NCBI GenBank assembly: GCA_009930275.1
Contig: RZYP01000005.1
Coordinates: forward strand, 18,790-82,789
Reading direction: 5' to 3'
Source of the DNA: Negativicutes bacterium
GTDB taxonomy: Bacteria; Bacillota_C; Negativicutes; Acidaminococcales; Acidaminococcaceae
Length of the DNA: 64,000 bases
Position numbers and translations under genes: made by a program
Notes under the pieces: generated by a model
The model's database searches: none
What the model was told of the DNA's origin: nothing
What the model saw: only the letters and a program-made list of their open reading frames with translations
Shown: one piece after another, positions 54,531 through 64,000 of the stretch
How positions within the stretch are numbered: position 1 is the stretch's first letter
How the letters are laid out: each line of letters starts with the position of its first letter

Positions 54531-54980
54531 TTAGATCACCTCTACTTTTCCGCCGGCTGCAATAATTTTTTCTTCTGCAGTCTTGCTGAAACCCATAGCT
54601 TGAACAGTAAGAGCTTTTGTAAGCTCCCCGTTACCAAGAATACGAACGCCATCGCGAATATTCTTTACTATACCAGCCTCAATAAGCAATACAGGATCAA
54701 CTACCGTACCGTCTTCAAAGCAATTTAAACTTGCAACATTTACTTCGGCGTACTCTACGCCAAATTTATTGTAGAATCCACGTTTTGGAAGACGTAGATA
54801 TAACGGTTTTTGACCGCCTTCAAAACCCGGACGCTTTACACCGCCTGAACGGGATTTTTGTCCTTTTTGGCCTTTGCCTGATGTTTTTCCGAGACCGGAA
54901 CCAAGACCGCGTCCAACACGGACAGCAGCTCTCTTAGAACCAGGAGCCGGTGATAATTCATGCAAATTCATTTGCGGCAC
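54531..54980 (-). CDS. rplO: Ribosomal protein L15
   Basis: 149 aa with [22 protein letters not shown], the Gly/Lys-rich [18 protein letters not shown] and LPKRGFYN. It directly abuts secY. Confidence 0.98.
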   Translation of the reverse strand: MPQMNLHELSPAPGSKRAAVRVGRGLGSGLGKTSGKGQKGQKSRSGGVKRPGFEGGQKPLYLRLPKRGFYNKFGVEYAEVNVASLNCFEDGTVVDPVLLIEAGIVKNIRDGVRILGNGELTKALTVQAMGFSKTAEEKIIAAGGKVEVI

Positions 54981-54989
54981 CTCCTTGTC

Positions 54990-55178
54990 TTAAGCTTCAA
55001 CTTTTTCAACTTTCACGAGATGTTCAACCTTGTGAATCATGCCTCGAATAGTAGATGTATCGTTTTTAACGACACTCGTACCAATCTTGCCCAACCCCAA
55101 AGCCTTCACGGTAGCGCGTTGATCCTGCGGATATCCGATAAGGCTGCGGGTTAGCGTGACTTTAATTTGTTCCATCAT
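54990..55178 (-). CDS. rpmD: Ribosomal protein L30
   Basis: 62 aa, the short bacterial form: [28 protein letters not shown]. It lies between rpsE and rplO with 9-base gaps. Confidence 0.97.
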   Translation of the reverse strand: MMEQIKVTLTRSLIGYPQDQRATVKALGLGKIGTSVVKNDTSTIRGMIHKVEHLVKVEKVEA

Positions 55179-55187
55179 GCTTCCTCC

Positions 55188-55688
55188 TTAGCCTAATAAT
55201 TCTTCCACAGTTTTTCCGCGCAAAGCTGCAACAGATGCTGCGCTCTTCAAGGAAGTCAATCCTTGGAGGGTTGCACGTACAACGTTGTTTGGATTTGAAG
55301 AACCTTGAGATTTTGTTAAAATGTCACGTACGCCTGCCAACTCAAGCACCGCACGAACAGGGCCGCCGGCAATAACGCCGGTACCTTCTGCTGCCGGTTT
55401 CAGGAAAACACGGCCGGCACCAAATACACCAATAATTTCATGAGGAATGGTAGTTCCAACCAAAGGAACGCTTACAAGATTTTTCTTAGCATCTTCAACG
55501 CCCTTGCGGATAGCTTCCGGAACTTCGGCAGCTTTACCTAGGCCCATACCTACATGACCATTTTCATCACCAACCACAACAAGTGCGGAGAAGGAGAAAC
55601 GACGTCCGCCTTTTACGACTTTAGCAACGCGGTTGATAAACACGACTTTTTCTTTTAAGTCGGATTCTTGTTTTTCGAAATTCGCCAC
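55188..55688 (-). CDS. rpsE: Ribosomal protein S5
   Basis: 166 aa with the double-stranded RNA-binding N-terminus ([27 protein letters not shown]) and [19 protein letters not shown]. It shapes the mRNA entry site and affects decoding accuracy. Confidence 0.98.
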   Translation of the reverse strand: MANFEKQESDLKEKVVFINRVAKVVKGGRRFSFSALVVVGDENGHVGMGLGKAAEVPEAIRKGVEDAKKNLVSVPLVGTTIPHEIIGVFGAGRVFLKPAAEGTGVIAGGPVRAVLELAGVRDILTKSQGSSNPNNVVRATLQGLTSLKSAASVAALRGKTVEELLG

Positions 55689-55705
55689 TATTATTCCTCC
55701 TTCTG

Positions 55706-56068
55706 TTAGAATTGAAGGCCAGCTTCGCGAGCCGCTGCAGCAAGAGCTGCTACGCGTCCGTGATAAAGATAGCCGCCACGATCAAATACAACTACGCTAA
55801 TACCTTTTTCAATTGCCTTTTTAGCAATTGCTTCACCGACAGCTTTTGCAGCTTCGATGTTACCACCGTAGGTTTCTTTCATATCTTTTTCAACGCTGCT
55901 GGCTGAAACAATAGTTTCGCCCGTCACATCATTGATTATTTGTGCATATATGTTTGTAAGACTGCGATATACGTTCAAACGTGGCTTTTCTGCCGTACCA
56001 AAAATGTTTTTGCGGGAACGGAGATGACGTTTTTGACGTTTCTCGTTTTTATCTACTCTATTAAGCAA
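55706..56068 (-). CDS. rplR: Ribosomal protein L18
   Basis: 120 aa from a TTG at 56068 ([15 protein letters not shown]), spaced 6-7 bases from GGGAG and matching family starts better than a GTG at 56077 that overlaps the SD. It binds 5S rRNA; the [24 protein letters not shown] end is diagnostic. Confidence 0.95.
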   Translation of the reverse strand: MLNRVDKNEKRQKRHLRSRKNIFGTAEKPRLNVYRSLTNIYAQIINDVTGETIVSASSVEKDMKETYGGNIEAAKAVGEAIAKKAIEKGISVVVFDRGGYLYHGRVAALAAAAREAGLQF

Positions 56069-56093
56069 GAGTTTCACTCCCTTCCTTTAGAAA

Positions 56094-56642
56094 TTACTTC
56101 TTGCCCTTAGCGCCAGCTTTACCAGCTTTACGACGTACAACTTCACCTTCATAACGAATGCCTTTGCCTTTGTAAGGTTCAGGTGGACGAAGAGTACGGA
56201 TATCAGCCGCTACAGCGCCAACAGTTTCTTTATTTGCGCCCTTAACAATAATTTTGTTAGGAGCTGGGACCTCAAAAGTGATACCTGCAGGGGGTTCCTT
56301 AACTACCGGATGCGAGAAGCCCAAGGTAAAGTTAATGTTTTCTCCCTGTTTTGCCGCACGGTAACCAACGCCGTTGATTTCCAGAGTCTTTGCAAAACCG
56401 TCAGTAACGCCGATTACCATGTTGTTAATCAGAGTTCTGGACAAGCCGTGCATAGAGCGATGATTTTTTTCGTCGCTAGGACGTTCAACAGTAAGATGAC
56501 CGTCTTCAAGTTTGAGGATCATATCTTTGTTGATTTGACGAGCAAGCTCGCCTTTTGGTCCTTTAACAGTGACCAAATTGCTTTCTATTGTAACTGTAAC
56601 ATTAGTCGGTACAGTAATAGGTAATTTACCAATTCTTGACAC
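56094..56642 (-). CDS. rplF: Ribosomal protein L6
   Basis: 182 aa, two repeated alpha-beta domains: [12 protein letters not shown] and the C-terminal [14 protein letters not shown] motif near the peptidyl-transferase base. Confidence 0.98.
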   Translation of the reverse strand: MSRIGKLPITVPTNVTVTIESNLVTVKGPKGELARQINKDMILKLEDGHLTVERPSDEKNHRSMHGLSRTLINNMVIGVTDGFAKTLEINGVGYRAAKQGENINFTLGFSHPVVKEPPAGITFEVPAPNKIIVKGANKETVGAVAADIRTLRPPEPYKGKGIRYEGEVVRRKAGKAGAKGKK

Positions 56643-56672
56643 TTATGAGCACCTCCTATCTTTTAGAAGTCA

Positions 56673-57071
56673 TTACCAAACGTATGCGATTACCTCTCCA
56701 CCAAGGCCAGCCTTGCGAGCTGCTTTATCAGTCATCATGCCTTGTGAAGTAGATACTATTGCAATACCCAATCCGCCAAGGACTCTGGGCAACTGGTCTT
56801 TTTGAGAATAAACTCGTAGGCCTGGTTTAGAAATACGTTTGATGCCGGAAATAACTTTTTCACGGTTTGCACCGTATTTCAGGCTGACGCGGATAACGTT
56901 TTGTTTGTTATCAGCAAGAATTTCGAAATCTTTTATGAAGCCCTCGCTCTTCAAAATCTCAGCAATAGCGACTTTGAGCTTAGAGCTTGGAATTAAAACT
57001 TTATCGTGATGAACCGAATTTGCATTACGAATACGAGTAAGCATATCGGCAATTGGGTCAGTCATAACCAT
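56673..57071 (-). CDS. rpsH: Ribosomal protein S8
   Basis: 132 aa with [15 protein letters not shown] and the C-terminal [27 protein letters not shown] in pieces typical of S8. GGAGGG lies 9 bases before the ATG at 57071; an ATG two codons in is possible. S8 can act as a translational repressor of this operon in other bacteria. Confidence 0.97.
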   Translation of the reverse strand: MVMTDPIADMLTRIRNANSVHHDKVLIPSSKLKVAIAEILKSEGFIKDFEILADNKQNVIRVSLKYGANREKVISGIKRISKPGLRVYSQKDQLPRVLGGLGIAIVSTSQGMMTDKAARKAGLGGEVIAYVW

Positions 57072-57102
57072 ACTTAAATACCCTCCTTCCTGTCTGCTGC
57101 GA

Positions 57103-57288
57103 TTACCAGCTAGCTTTGGTTACTCCCGGAATAGCGCCTTTATAGCTATATTCGCGGAAGCAGATACGGCATAAGCCGAATTTGCGCATGTAGCCATGTG
57201 GTCTGCCGCAAATTTTGCAACGATTATAGGCACGAACTTTAAACTTAGGCTCATTTTTCCATTTTTCAATCAGGGCTGTTTTAGCCAA
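57103..57288 (-). CDS. rpsN: Ribosomal protein S14 type Z
   Basis: 61 aa, the short zinc form: CKIC and CRIC pairs (about residues 24-43) with the ending IPGVTKASW. The gene lies in its usual spot between rplE and rpsH. Confidence 0.98.
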   Translation of the reverse strand: MAKTALIEKWKNEPKFKVRAYNRCKICGRPHGYMRKFGLCRICFREYSYKGAIPGVTKASW

Positions 57289-57304
57289 GGGATTCCCTCC
57301 TCAC

Positions 57305-57850
57305 TTAAGCGCTGAACGGCATTCCGAGGAGCCTCAATAATTCTCTAGCTTCCTCGTCAGTCTTCGCTGTAGTAACAATGATAATATCCATTCCACGTAC
57401 TTTATCAACTTTGTCATATTCAATTTCCGGGAAAATCAATTGTTCTTTCATTCCGATTGCGTAATTGCCGCGACCGTCGAAAGCCGTTGAGCTAACGCCA
57501 CGGAAGTCACGTACGCGCGGCAGCGCAATGTTCATGAATTTATCAAGGAAGTGATACATACGGTCACCACGAAGGGTAACTTTAGTGCCAATTGGCATGC
57601 CTTGACGCAATTTGAAAGCTGCAATAGATTTTTTAGCTTTGGTAATAACCGGCTTTTGACCGGAGATCAAAGTTAAATCGGCAACAGCCGTATCGAGTGC
57701 CTTGCTGTTTGCAATAGCATCGCCGACTCCCATATTTATGACAACTTTTTCGATCTTAGGGATTTCGTTAACATTTTTATAATTGAATTTGTCCATCATA
57801 CCTTTGACTGCCTCGGACAAATATTTCTCTTGCAATCTAGTATTTGCCAT
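57305..57850 (-). CDS. rplE: Ribosomal protein L5
   Basis: 181 aa with [25 protein letters not shown] and [17 protein letters not shown]. It binds 5S rRNA and touches the P-site tRNA. Confidence 0.98.
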   Translation of the reverse strand: MANTRLQEKYLSEAVKGMMDKFNYKNVNEIPKIEKVVINMGVGDAIANSKALDTAVADLTLISGQKPVITKAKKSIAAFKLRQGMPIGTKVTLRGDRMYHFLDKFMNIALPRVRDFRGVSSTAFDGRGNYAIGMKEQLIFPEIEYDKVDKVRGMDIIIVTTAKTDEEARELLRLLGMPFSA

Positions 57851-57873
57851 TCATAATCCTCCTTTCCCGGATT

Positions 57874-58203
57874 TTATTTATCGATCACTTCACCGCATTT
57901 TTTGCAGGTTCTTGCGAAACCGCCTGCAACAGCAGTTTTTGAAATACGAGTTGCTTTTTTGCAAGCTGGACATACCAACATGACTTTAGAAGCAGAAATG
58001 GCTGCCTCTTTAACCACGATACCACCTTGTGGGTTTGATTGGGAAGGTTTGGTATGACGTTTAACTTTGTTCACGCCAGCAACGACAACTTTAGCCTTTT
58101 TCGGCAAAGCCTCGATAATCGCGCCTTCTTTACCCCTGTCCTTACCGGACAGAACCAATACTGTATCGCCTTTCTTTACGTGCAATTTTACAGCAGTAGC
58201 CAT
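57874..58203 (-). CDS. rplX: Ribosomal protein L24
   Basis: 109 aa with the KOW motif KKGDTVLVLSGKDRGKEGAI near the N-terminus and two Cys pairs (CPAC, CKKC) in the C-terminal part (about 82-103), suggesting a zinc site. L24 starts 50S assembly. Confidence 0.97.
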   Translation of the reverse strand: MATAVKLHVKKGDTVLVLSGKDRGKEGAIIEALPKKAKVVVAGVNKVKRHTKPSQSNPQGGIVVKEAAISASKVMLVCPACKKATRISKTAVAGGFARTCKKCGEVIDK

Positions 58204-58242
58204 GTCAGAAACACCTCCTTTTAGTGCATATTTTTTTTCGTA

Positions 58243-58611
58243 TTATAGCACTTCCGGTGCCAATGATACTATTTTCATATAGTCTTTATCACGTAATTCA
58301 CGAGCAACAGGCCCAAAAATACGAGTGCCGCGAGGACTCTTATCGTCCTTTATCACGACTGCAGCGTTTTCGTCAAAACGGATATAGGAGCCATCAGGAC
58401 GACGAACACCCTTACGTGTACGTACAACAACTGCTTTAACTACCTCACCTTTTTTTACAACGCCACCGGGTGATGCATCTTTAACTGCACAAACAATAAC
58501 ATCACCAATATTAGCGTACTTACGGTATGAACCGCCTAATACTCGAATACACATAACTTTCTTAGCACCGGTATTATCACCAACATTAAGAATCGTTTGT
58601 TGTTGTATCAT
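58243..58611 (-). CDS. rplN: Ribosomal protein L14
   Basis: 122 aa: [27 protein letters not shown] at the N-terminus and [13 protein letters not shown] near the C-terminus. It sits at the subunit interface and contacts 16S helix 14. Confidence 0.98.
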   Translation of the reverse strand: MIQQQTILNVGDNTGAKKVMCIRVLGGSYRKYANIGDVIVCAVKDASPGGVVKKGEVVKAVVVRTRKGVRRPDGSYIRFDENAAVVIKDDKSPRGTRIFGPVARELRDKDYMKIVSLAPEVL

Positions 58612-58659
58612 GGTTTTCCCTCCCTTGCTAATTTATCTGCAATAAGTTAGCAATTAAAA

Positions 58660-58920
58660 TTATTTTGCACGCTCTAAGATCTGAACAACTCGCCAGCATT
58701 TATCCTTGGACAATGGACGTGTCTGCACAATTTGCACTGTATCACCGATATGTGCTTCGTTATTTTCGTCATGAGCTTTGAATTTAACCGTATGTTTTAC
58801 ACCTTTTTGATAAAGGGGATGCTGTACAAAACGTTCAATGGCAACTACTACAGTCTTGTCCATTTTGTCGCTAACCACTTTGCCTGTGCGCGTAGCACGT
58901 AAATTTCTCTGTTCGGTCAC
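58660..58920 (-). CDS. rpsQ: Ribosomal protein S17
   Basis: 86 aa, an OB fold with RKV-like [27 protein letters not shown] split over strands and [15 protein letters not shown]. It binds 16S rRNA early in assembly. Confidence 0.97.
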   Translation of the reverse strand: MTEQRNLRATRTGKVVSDKMDKTVVVAIERFVQHPLYQKGVKHTVKFKAHDENNEAHIGDTVQIVQTRPLSKDKCWRVVQILERAK

Positions 58921-58956
58921 GAGACGATTCCTCCTTCATATAGACTAAAAACACAC

Positions 58957-59151
58957 TCAAGCTTTTAGTTCACGTTGACGCTGAATGGTCTTAATACGAG
59001 CAATGGACTTTTTAACTTCCCTGATCTTCATAGGGTTTTCCAGTTGTCCAGTTGCCATTTGAAAACGCAAATTGAAGAGTTCATCCTTCAAACCGGCAAT
59101 TTTAGTTTCCAATTCATCCGTGGTCATATCAATCATTTCTTTTGTTTTCAT
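58957..59151 (-). CDS. rpmC: Ribosomal protein L29
   Basis: 64 aa from the ATG at 59151, which shares a base with the rplP stop (TGATG). It is a helical hairpin: [17 protein letters not shown] and [10 protein letters not shown]. It lies beside the exit tunnel, where trigger factor and SRP dock. Confidence 0.96.
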   Translation of the reverse strand: MKTKEMIDMTTDELETKIAGLKDELFNLRFQMATGQLENPMKIREVKKSIARIKTIQRQRELKA

Positions 59152-59609
59152 CAAGCTTCACCACCCACTCCATTTTGTTGTGCAGCGATTTCGGCTTCCA
59201 ATTGAGCTTTGGTCACAAACTTTGTCTTGATAGGCAGTTTGTGGCTAGCGAGACGCATAGCTTCTTTTGCAACTTCCTCGGTTACGCCGTTCATTTCGAA
59301 CAAAACGCGACCTGGTTTAACAACGGCAACCCAATACTCAGGAGAACCTTTACCACTACCCATGCGGGTTTCTGCCGGTTTAGCCGTAATAGGCTTATCC
59401 GGGAAAATTTGGATCCATACCTGACCGCCACGTTTGATGTAACGAGTCATTGCGATACGAGCTGCTTCAATTTGGCGGTTGGTTACCCAAGCCGGTTCCA
59501 GAGCAACTAAGCCGTATTCGCCATGGGCGATCTTATTACCACGCATAGCACGACCGGTCATACGACCTCTGTGTTGTTTACGATGTTTTACTCTCTTCGG
59601 TAATAACAT
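59151..59609 (-). CDS. rplP: Ribosomal protein L16
   Basis: 152 aa: [34 protein letters not shown]. It is about 8-15 residues longer than most, with an Ala/Glu/Gln-rich tail after residue 138. Its ATG overlaps the rpsC stop. Confidence 0.98.
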   Translation of the reverse strand: MLLPKRVKHRKQHRGRMTGRAMRGNKIAHGEYGLVALEPAWVTNRQIEAARIAMTRYIKRGGQVWIQIFPDKPITAKPAETRMGSGKGSPEYWVAVVKPGRVLFEMNGVTEEVAKEAMRLASHKLPIKTKFVTKAQLEAEIAAQQNGVGGEA

Positions 59610-60283
59610 TAGTTTACGCCTCCTTCACGCATAGCAGCCTGAACTACTACTTTGCTTTCAGGAAGAACTTCACCTTTGTAAATCCATACCTTTACACCAA
59701 TACGGCCATAAGTGGTATGAGCTTCAGCGGTTCCGTAGTCAATATCAGCGCGTAATGTATGAAGAGGAATACTGCCTTCACGATAACTTTCGCTACGAGC
59801 AATTTCAGCTCCGCCAAGACGGCCGCCTACTTGAACTTTAATTCCTTTTGCACCCATGCGCATAGTACGACCAACACATTGTTTCATTGCACGGCGGAAG
59901 GCTATGCGGCGTTCCAGCTGAGAAGCAATGTTTTCTGCAACCAGAGTTGCATCCATATCAGGGGTTTTCACCTCAATGATATTAATGTCGATGATACTGT
60001 CGGTCATTTTTTTCAAATCGTTTTTCAACAATTCTATGTTGCTGCCTTGGCGGCCGATGACCATACCAGGTTTTGCAGTATGAATAGAGATACGGGCTCT
60101 GTTAGAAGCGCGTTCTATTTCAACACGGGAAATTCCCGACAAGAATAATTTTTCTTTAATGAACTCACGAATCTTAATGTCTTCCAATAAAAATTTCTCA
60201 TAATCTTTGTCAGCGAACCATTTGGAATCCCAAGTTTTGATAACGCCAACGCGGAGACCATGCGGATGTACTTTTTGACCCAC
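59609..60283 (-). CDS. rpsC: Ribosomal protein S3
   Basis: 224 aa from a GTG at 60283. [13 protein letters not shown] start; KH domain with [14 protein letters not shown] (about residues 72-85); C-terminal [23 protein letters not shown] in parts. It forms the mRNA entry channel with S4 and S5. Confidence 0.98.
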   Translation of the reverse strand: MGQKVHPHGLRVGVIKTWDSKWFADKDYEKFLLEDIKIREFIKEKLFLSGISRVEIERASNRARISIHTAKPGMVIGRQGSNIELLKNDLKKMTDSIIDINIIEVKTPDMDATLVAENIASQLERRIAFRRAMKQCVGRTMRMGAKGIKVQVGGRLGGAEIARSESYREGSIPLHTLRADIDYGTAEAHTTYGRIGVKVWIYKGEVLPESKVVVQAAMREGGVN

Positions 60284-60311
60284 TATCGTTTCCCTCCTTC
60301 TTTTCGGGATA

Positions 60312-60644
60312 TTATTTTTCTGTTACCGTAACGGTAACATGACTGGAACGTTTTAAAATTTTGAACGCCTGTCCACGAGAACGTGGGTGGACTCTTTTCA
60401 ATGTCGGACCTTGATCTACAAACGCACTGGCTACGATAAGGTTGTCGACGTTCATATCATAGTTATGTTCTGCATTAGCAACTGCGGAATGCAATACCTT
60501 TTCGATGACCTCAGAACCAACCTTCGGGGTATGTTTGAGGATCGCGAATGCTTCACCCACAGATTTCCCGCGGATAAGGTCAATTACGATACGCAATTTG
60601 CGCGGCGCGATACGAACATATCTAGCAATAGCTTTAGCTTCCAT
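60312..60644 (-). CDS. rplV: Ribosomal protein L22
   Basis: 110 aa: [23 protein letters not shown] and the tunnel-lining hairpin [18 protein letters not shown]. Confidence 0.98.
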   Translation of the reverse strand: MEAKAIARYVRIAPRKLRIVIDLIRGKSVGEAFAILKHTPKVGSEVIEKVLHSAVANAEHNYDMNVDNLIVASAFVDQGPTLKRVHPRSRGQAFKILKRSSHVTVTVTEK

Positions 60645-60666
60645 CGTGTATGTGCCCCCTTTCCCC

Positions 60667-60942
60667 TTATTTTAATGAAGTCGTTTTATCGGCGTGGCCT
60701 TTGTATGTACGCGTAGGAGCAAATTCTCCAAGCTTATGGCCTACCATGTCTTCCGTAACAAACACTGGTACATGTTTACGACCGTCATGAACGGCAATAG
60801 TATGACCGAGGAAGTCTGGAAGAATAGTAGAACTACGAGACCAAGTTTTTACGACTTTTTTATCGTTAGCAGCATTAAGCGCTTCAATTTTTTTCTGAAG
60901 ACTTGGGTGGACATAAGGTCCTTTTTTAACTGATCTGGACAC
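60667..60942 (-). CDS. rpsS: Ribosomal protein S19
   Basis: 91 aa from a [41 protein letters not shown]. It sits in the head of the 30S subunit. Confidence 0.98.
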   Translation of the reverse strand: MSRSVKKGPYVHPSLQKKIEALNAANDKKVVKTWSRSSTILPDFLGHTIAVHDGRKHVPVFVTEDMVGHKLGEFAPTRTYKGHADKTTSLK

Positions 60943-60968
60943 TATGTTGGCCTCCTTTCTTTATCCTG

Positions 60969-61799
60969 TTATTTCGTTCTACGTTTTATGATTAATTTAG
61001 AAGAAGCTTTCTTAACCTTACGGGTGCGAGTACCAAATGCACATTTACCCCAAGGCGTAACAGGACGTTTACGACCAACAGGAGAATGACCTTCACCACC
61101 ACCATGTGGATGGTCGTTCGGATTCATAACAACACCGCGGTTTGCTGGGCGAATGCCGAGCCAACGGGAACGGCCTGCTTTACCGATGGTAATGTTTTCA
61201 AAATCAATGTTACCAACCTGACCGACGGTAGCACGGCAATTGATATGCACTTTGCGAATTTCGCTGGAAGGCATGCGCAGAAGAGCATAATCGCCCTCTT
61301 TAGCCATCAATTGTGCGGAAGTACCAGCGGAACGTACAAGTTGTGCACCTTTACCGATTTTAAGTTCAACATTATGAACCATAGTACCAAGCGGAATATT
61401 TTTCAGCGGGAGGCAGTTACCGATTTTGATATCGGAGTCCGGACCACTTACTACCGTATCACCAACCTTGAGGTCAAGTGGAGCAAGTATGTAGCGTTTC
61501 TCACCATCTGCATAATTCAGAAGAGCGATACGCGCGCTGCGGTTTGGATCGTATTCAATAGTAGCTACTTTTGCTGGAATAGAATCTTTGGTACGTTTGA
61601 AATCAATAATGCGATATTGTCTCTTGTGTCCGCCGCCTTGATGACGAACGGTCATTTTGCCTGTATTGTTACGGCCTGCATGTTTTTGTAGTTTTTCTAC
61701 AAGTGGACGATGCGGCTTGCTTGCAGTAATCTCTTCGAAGGATGACACTGTCATGAAGCGTCTCGAAGGAGAATACGGGTTAAAGCTTTTAATAGCCAT
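60969..61799 (-). CDS. rplB: Ribosomal protein L2
   Basis: 276 aa: [37 protein letters not shown], and the C-terminal [20 protein letters not shown] with the conserved His near the peptidyl-transferase centre. Confidence 0.98.
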   Translation of the reverse strand: MAIKSFNPYSPSRRFMTVSSFEEITASKPHRPLVEKLQKHAGRNNTGKMTVRHQGGGHKRQYRIIDFKRTKDSIPAKVATIEYDPNRSARIALLNYADGEKRYILAPLDLKVGDTVVSGPDSDIKIGNCLPLKNIPLGTMVHNVELKIGKGAQLVRSAGTSAQLMAKEGDYALLRMPSSEIRKVHINCRATVGQVGNIDFENITIGKAGRSRWLGIRPANRGVVMNPNDHPHGGGEGHSPVGRKRPVTPWGKCAFGTRTRKVKKASSKLIIKRRTK

Positions 61800-61823
61800 T
61801 TTTTTACCTCCTTAGTACGAAAA

Positions 61824-62114
61824 TTACATTCCTTCGAAAATAGGAATAGTATTACCTTCAGCAAGTTTTACAATTGCTTTCTTGTAATCAGAACGTTTAC
61901 CAACGCTCTTACCCATGCGTTTGGTTTTGCCAAATACACGAATGGTGTTAACGTTTACTACTTTTACTTTGAAAATTTCTTCAATTGCTTGGCGGATTTC
62001 TACTTTGTTAGCGCCAAGGGCAACTTTAAATGTGTATTTATTGTCTTGCATCATCGCAGAAGTTTTTTCTGTAATGATTGGACGAAGTAAAATATCGCGA
62101 GGGTTAGCGGCCAT
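61824..62114 (-). CDS. rplW: Ribosomal protein L23
   Basis: 96 aa: [23 protein letters not shown] in parts, [14 protein letters not shown]. It docks trigger factor and SRP at the tunnel exit. Its ATG overlaps the rplD stop. Confidence 0.98.
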   Translation of the reverse strand: MAANPRDILLRPIITEKTSAMMQDNKYTFKVALGANKVEIRQAIEEIFKVKVVNVNTIRVFGKTKRMGKSVGKRSDYKKAIVKLAEGNTIPIFEGM

Positions 62115-62743
62115 TATGCGAGCACCTCCTCAATTTTTGCTACTGCATCTTTAGCAAGAAATACTTTGTCATGATGAAGTAAATCAAATACATTCAGGAA
62201 ACCATTAGAAAGAGCTTTTACTTTCGGCAGGTTGCGGGAAGATTTTTCTACATTTTCATCAATGCCCTCTGTAATGATAAGGGCTTTTTTGCCTGCAGCA
62301 TCAAAACCAGTCAGCATTTCAACAACGCTTTTTGTCTTTGGTGCTTCGAAGGTTAAACCCTCCACAATTACTAATTCGCCAGCAGCGACCTTTGCGGACA
62401 ATGCACAACGAATAGCAAGGCGACGAGCTTTACGCGGCATGCTTTTAGCATGGCTGCGTGGTTGTGGTCCAAAAGTTGTACCACCGCCAACCCACAATGG
62501 AGAGCGGATTGAACCGGAACGTGCATGGCCAGTTCCTTTTTGTTTCCATGGTTTACGGCCGCCGCCGCGCACCATGCCACGAGTTTTAGTAGCGTGTGTA
62601 CCCAAACGTTGGTTAGCTTGTTGCATAACAACTGCTTGATGAACAACAGCTTCATTCATTTCTACGCCAAAGACGTAGTCCATTAATTCTATTTCTTCAC
62701 CGGTCTTTTCACCGGCAATATTATATACTGATAACTTCGGCAT
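62114..62743 (-). CDS. rplD: Ribosomal protein L4
   Basis: 209 aa with the tunnel loop [24 protein letters not shown] (residues about 54-77, cited in part), a classic macrolide-contact region. In E. coli L4 represses its operon. Confidence 0.98.
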   Translation of the reverse strand: MPKLSVYNIAGEKTGEEIELMDYVFGVEMNEAVVHQAVVMQQANQRLGTHATKTRGMVRGGGRKPWKQKGTGHARSGSIRSPLWVGGGTTFGPQPRSHAKSMPRKARRLAIRCALSAKVAAGELVIVEGLTFEAPKTKSVVEMLTGFDAAGKKALIITEGIDENVEKSSRNLPKVKALSNGFLNVFDLLHHDKVFLAKDAVAKIEEVLA

Positions 62744-62772
62744 TTAAGCATCCTCCTTTCTTTCGCTTGCTC

Positions 62773-63414
62773 TTACTTACCTGGCTTAACTGTTTCTCTC
62801 AGAACAACAAAAGAACCAGCAGCTCCTGGAATGGAGCCTTTAACCAAAATAAGATTGCGGTCTGTGTCAACTTTTGCAACGGTCAAACGCTGCACGGTTA
62901 CTTTTGCATTACCCATGCGACCAGGTAGTTTTTTACCTTTTATTACCCTACCGCCAGGGCCGGAATGCATTGGTCCCATAGAACCAGGTTCACGGTGGGA
63001 CTTAGAACCATGCGCCATTGGTCCGCGAGAGAAGTTGTGGCGCTTAATCGTACCTGCAAAACCTTTACCGCGAGAAATACCAGTTGCATCAATAAGTTCT
63101 CCTGCGGCGAAGATGTCGGCACCAATCTTTTGTCCGACTGTATATTCAGAAGGAGCAGACAAACGCAATTCTTTGACAAATTTAACCGGAGTAACACCGG
63201 CTTTATCAAAATGCCCTTTCATCGGTTTGTTCGTGTGTTTTTCTTTCAATTCGCCAAATCCAAGTTGAACAGCGTTGTATCCGTCTGTCTCTTCGGTTTT
63301 ATTTTGAACTACTAAGCAAGGGCCGGCTTCTACTACAGTTACCGGAATCATCCTGCCATCAGCTTCAAAAATTTGGGTCATACCTATTTTTTTGCCTAAG
63401 ATTCCTTTAGCCAT
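62773..63414 (-). CDS. rplC: Ribosomal protein L3
   Basis: 213 aa: [20 protein letters not shown] and [19 protein letters not shown] with [10 protein letters not shown], the extension that reaches the peptidyl-transferase centre. Confidence 0.98.
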   Translation of the reverse strand: MAKGILGKKIGMTQIFEADGRMIPVTVVEAGPCLVVQNKTEETDGYNAVQLGFGELKEKHTNKPMKGHFDKAGVTPVKFVKELRLSAPSEYTVGQKIGADIFAAGELIDATGISRGKGFAGTIKRHNFSRGPMAHGSKSHREPGSMGPMHSGPGGRVIKGKKLPGRMGNAKVTVQRLTVAKVDTDRNLILVKGSIPGAAGSFVVLRETVKPGK

Positions 63415-63429
63415 TATCGCACCTCCTCC

Positions 63430-63741
63430 TTACAGTTTTATCTCGATGTCTACACCAGCCGGCAGATCAAGACGCATTAAAGCATCTACTGTTTTAGCGG
63501 TTGGTTCCAAAATGTCTACAAGTCTTTTGTGTGTACGCATTTCAAATTGTTCACGAGAATCCTTGTTTACATGAGGGGAACGTAGAATCGTATAGATATT
63601 TTTTTCAGTAGGGAGTGGGATAGGACCAGAAACTTGTGCACCAGTGCGTTTAGCTGTGTCAACTATCTTTGCAGCACTTTGGTCAAGCGCTTTGTGATCA
63701 TACGCTTTGAGGCGTATTCTAATTTTTTGACTCTTTTCCAT
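63430..63741 (-). CDS. rpsJ: Ribosomal protein S10
   Basis: 103 aa: [48 protein letters not shown]. First gene of the S10 operon; S10 is also NusE, a partner in antitermination. The preceding 160 bases carry the tuf terminator and short hairpins. Confidence 0.98.
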   Translation of the reverse strand: MEKSQKIRIRLKAYDHKALDQSAAKIVDTAKRTGAQVSGPIPLPTEKNIYTILRSPHVNKDSREQFEMRTHKRLVDILEPTAKTVDALMRLDLPAGVDIEIKL

Positions 63742-63860
63742 TTAATTTTCCTCCTAATTCGCCCAGTTTCTGAGAACGGACATACTCCGTGAAAATCTCC
63801 CTGTCTGACAGGCAAGCAACCTCTCACATCATCGCAGGACCATACAATCAAACATAATAA

Positions 63861-63888
63861 TATGAGGGGCGAACTTTAGCCCCTCATA
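63861..63888 (-). terminator. Terminator-like hairpin after tuf
   Basis: TATGAGGGGC and GCCCCTCATA form a perfect 10-bp stem with an 8-base loop, followed on the minus strand by an AT-rich stretch. It separates tuf from the S10 operon. Confidence 0.75.
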
Positions 63889-63902
63889 GGGATCTAATAA
63901 AA

Positions 63903-64000
63903 TTATTTCTCTTCGATAGCAGCAACGACGCCTGCACCAACGGTACGGCCGCCTTCGCGGATTGCGAAGCGAAGACCTGGCTCGATAGCGATCGGAGTGA
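63903..64000 (-). CDS. tuf: Elongation factor Tu, C-terminal end (cut by window edge)
   Basis: The last 32 codons of the minus strand read ...[17 protein letters not shown], then [14 protein letters not shown] and a stop, the well-conserved end of EF-Tu domain 3. The rest lies beyond the window. tuf before rpsJ matches the usual str-S10 junction. Confidence 0.96.
   Translation of the reverse strand, partial: TPIAIEPGLRFAIREGGRTVGAGVVAAIEEK

Overview
The window looks like a low- to mid-GC Firmicutes chromosome. Signs of this are the S10-spc-alpha cluster followed by ecfA1-ecfA2-ecfT-truA-rplM-rpsI, zinc-type S14, S4 and L36, the hpf-secA-prfB order, a glmS ribozyme and a ZTP riboswitch. The csaB plus DUF5693 pair next to ftsEX, with the codon style of the proteins, makes Negativicutes (for example an Acidaminococcaceae member) my best guess. 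That placement is inference, because no 16S gene is present. Almost all genes are on the minus strand, and most look like core vertical genes.

Layout, low to high coordinate. 1-9.3 kb: uvrB (cut by the window), ctpA, an EnvC-like M23 factor, ftsX, ftsE, csaB, a DUF5693 membrane protein and prfB with its +1 programmed frameshift. 9.3-17.7 kb: secA, hpf, a polar amino acid ABC transporter with two binding proteins, an orphan structured RNA (about 15.9-16.2 kb), an HD-GYP gene and comF. 17.7-22 kb: recD2, then a divergent plus-strand operon of an AdoMet-decarboxylase-like protein without its pyruvoyl serine, a HAD phosphatase and an exported pentapeptide-repeat protein. 22-24.6 kb: a standalone AICAR transformylase under a ZTP riboswitch and a radical SAM protein. 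24.6-31.6 kb: glmS (ribozyme), glmM, a COG2509 flavoprotein, cdaR and cdaA, linking c-di-AMP to amino-sugar and peptidoglycan precursor supply. 31.7-39.8 kb: a complete argCJBDFGH cluster with an ARG-box-like site over the argC promoter. 40-44 kb: a monofunctional peptidoglycan glycosyltransferase, pgi, galU and ppnP. 44-64 kb: rpsI-rplM, truA, the ECF transporter core, then rplQ through rpsJ with map, adk, secY, infA and rpoA, ending in the 3' end of tuf.

The least ordinary items are four. (1) A 290-nt promoter-to-terminator RNA lies between comF and hpf, a context that suggests the raiA noncoding RNA class. (2) Two 95-bp repeats about 21.6 kb apart differ partly by compensatory changes that preserve a stem. 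(3) The SpeD/SpeH-like protein has Gly63 instead of the self-cleaving Ser. (4) The glmS leader carries two abutting perfect hairpins in front of the ribozyme. No tRNA, rRNA, CRISPR array, prophage or insertion sequence was seen. All assignments were made by reading motifs and context; no search or folding program was run.
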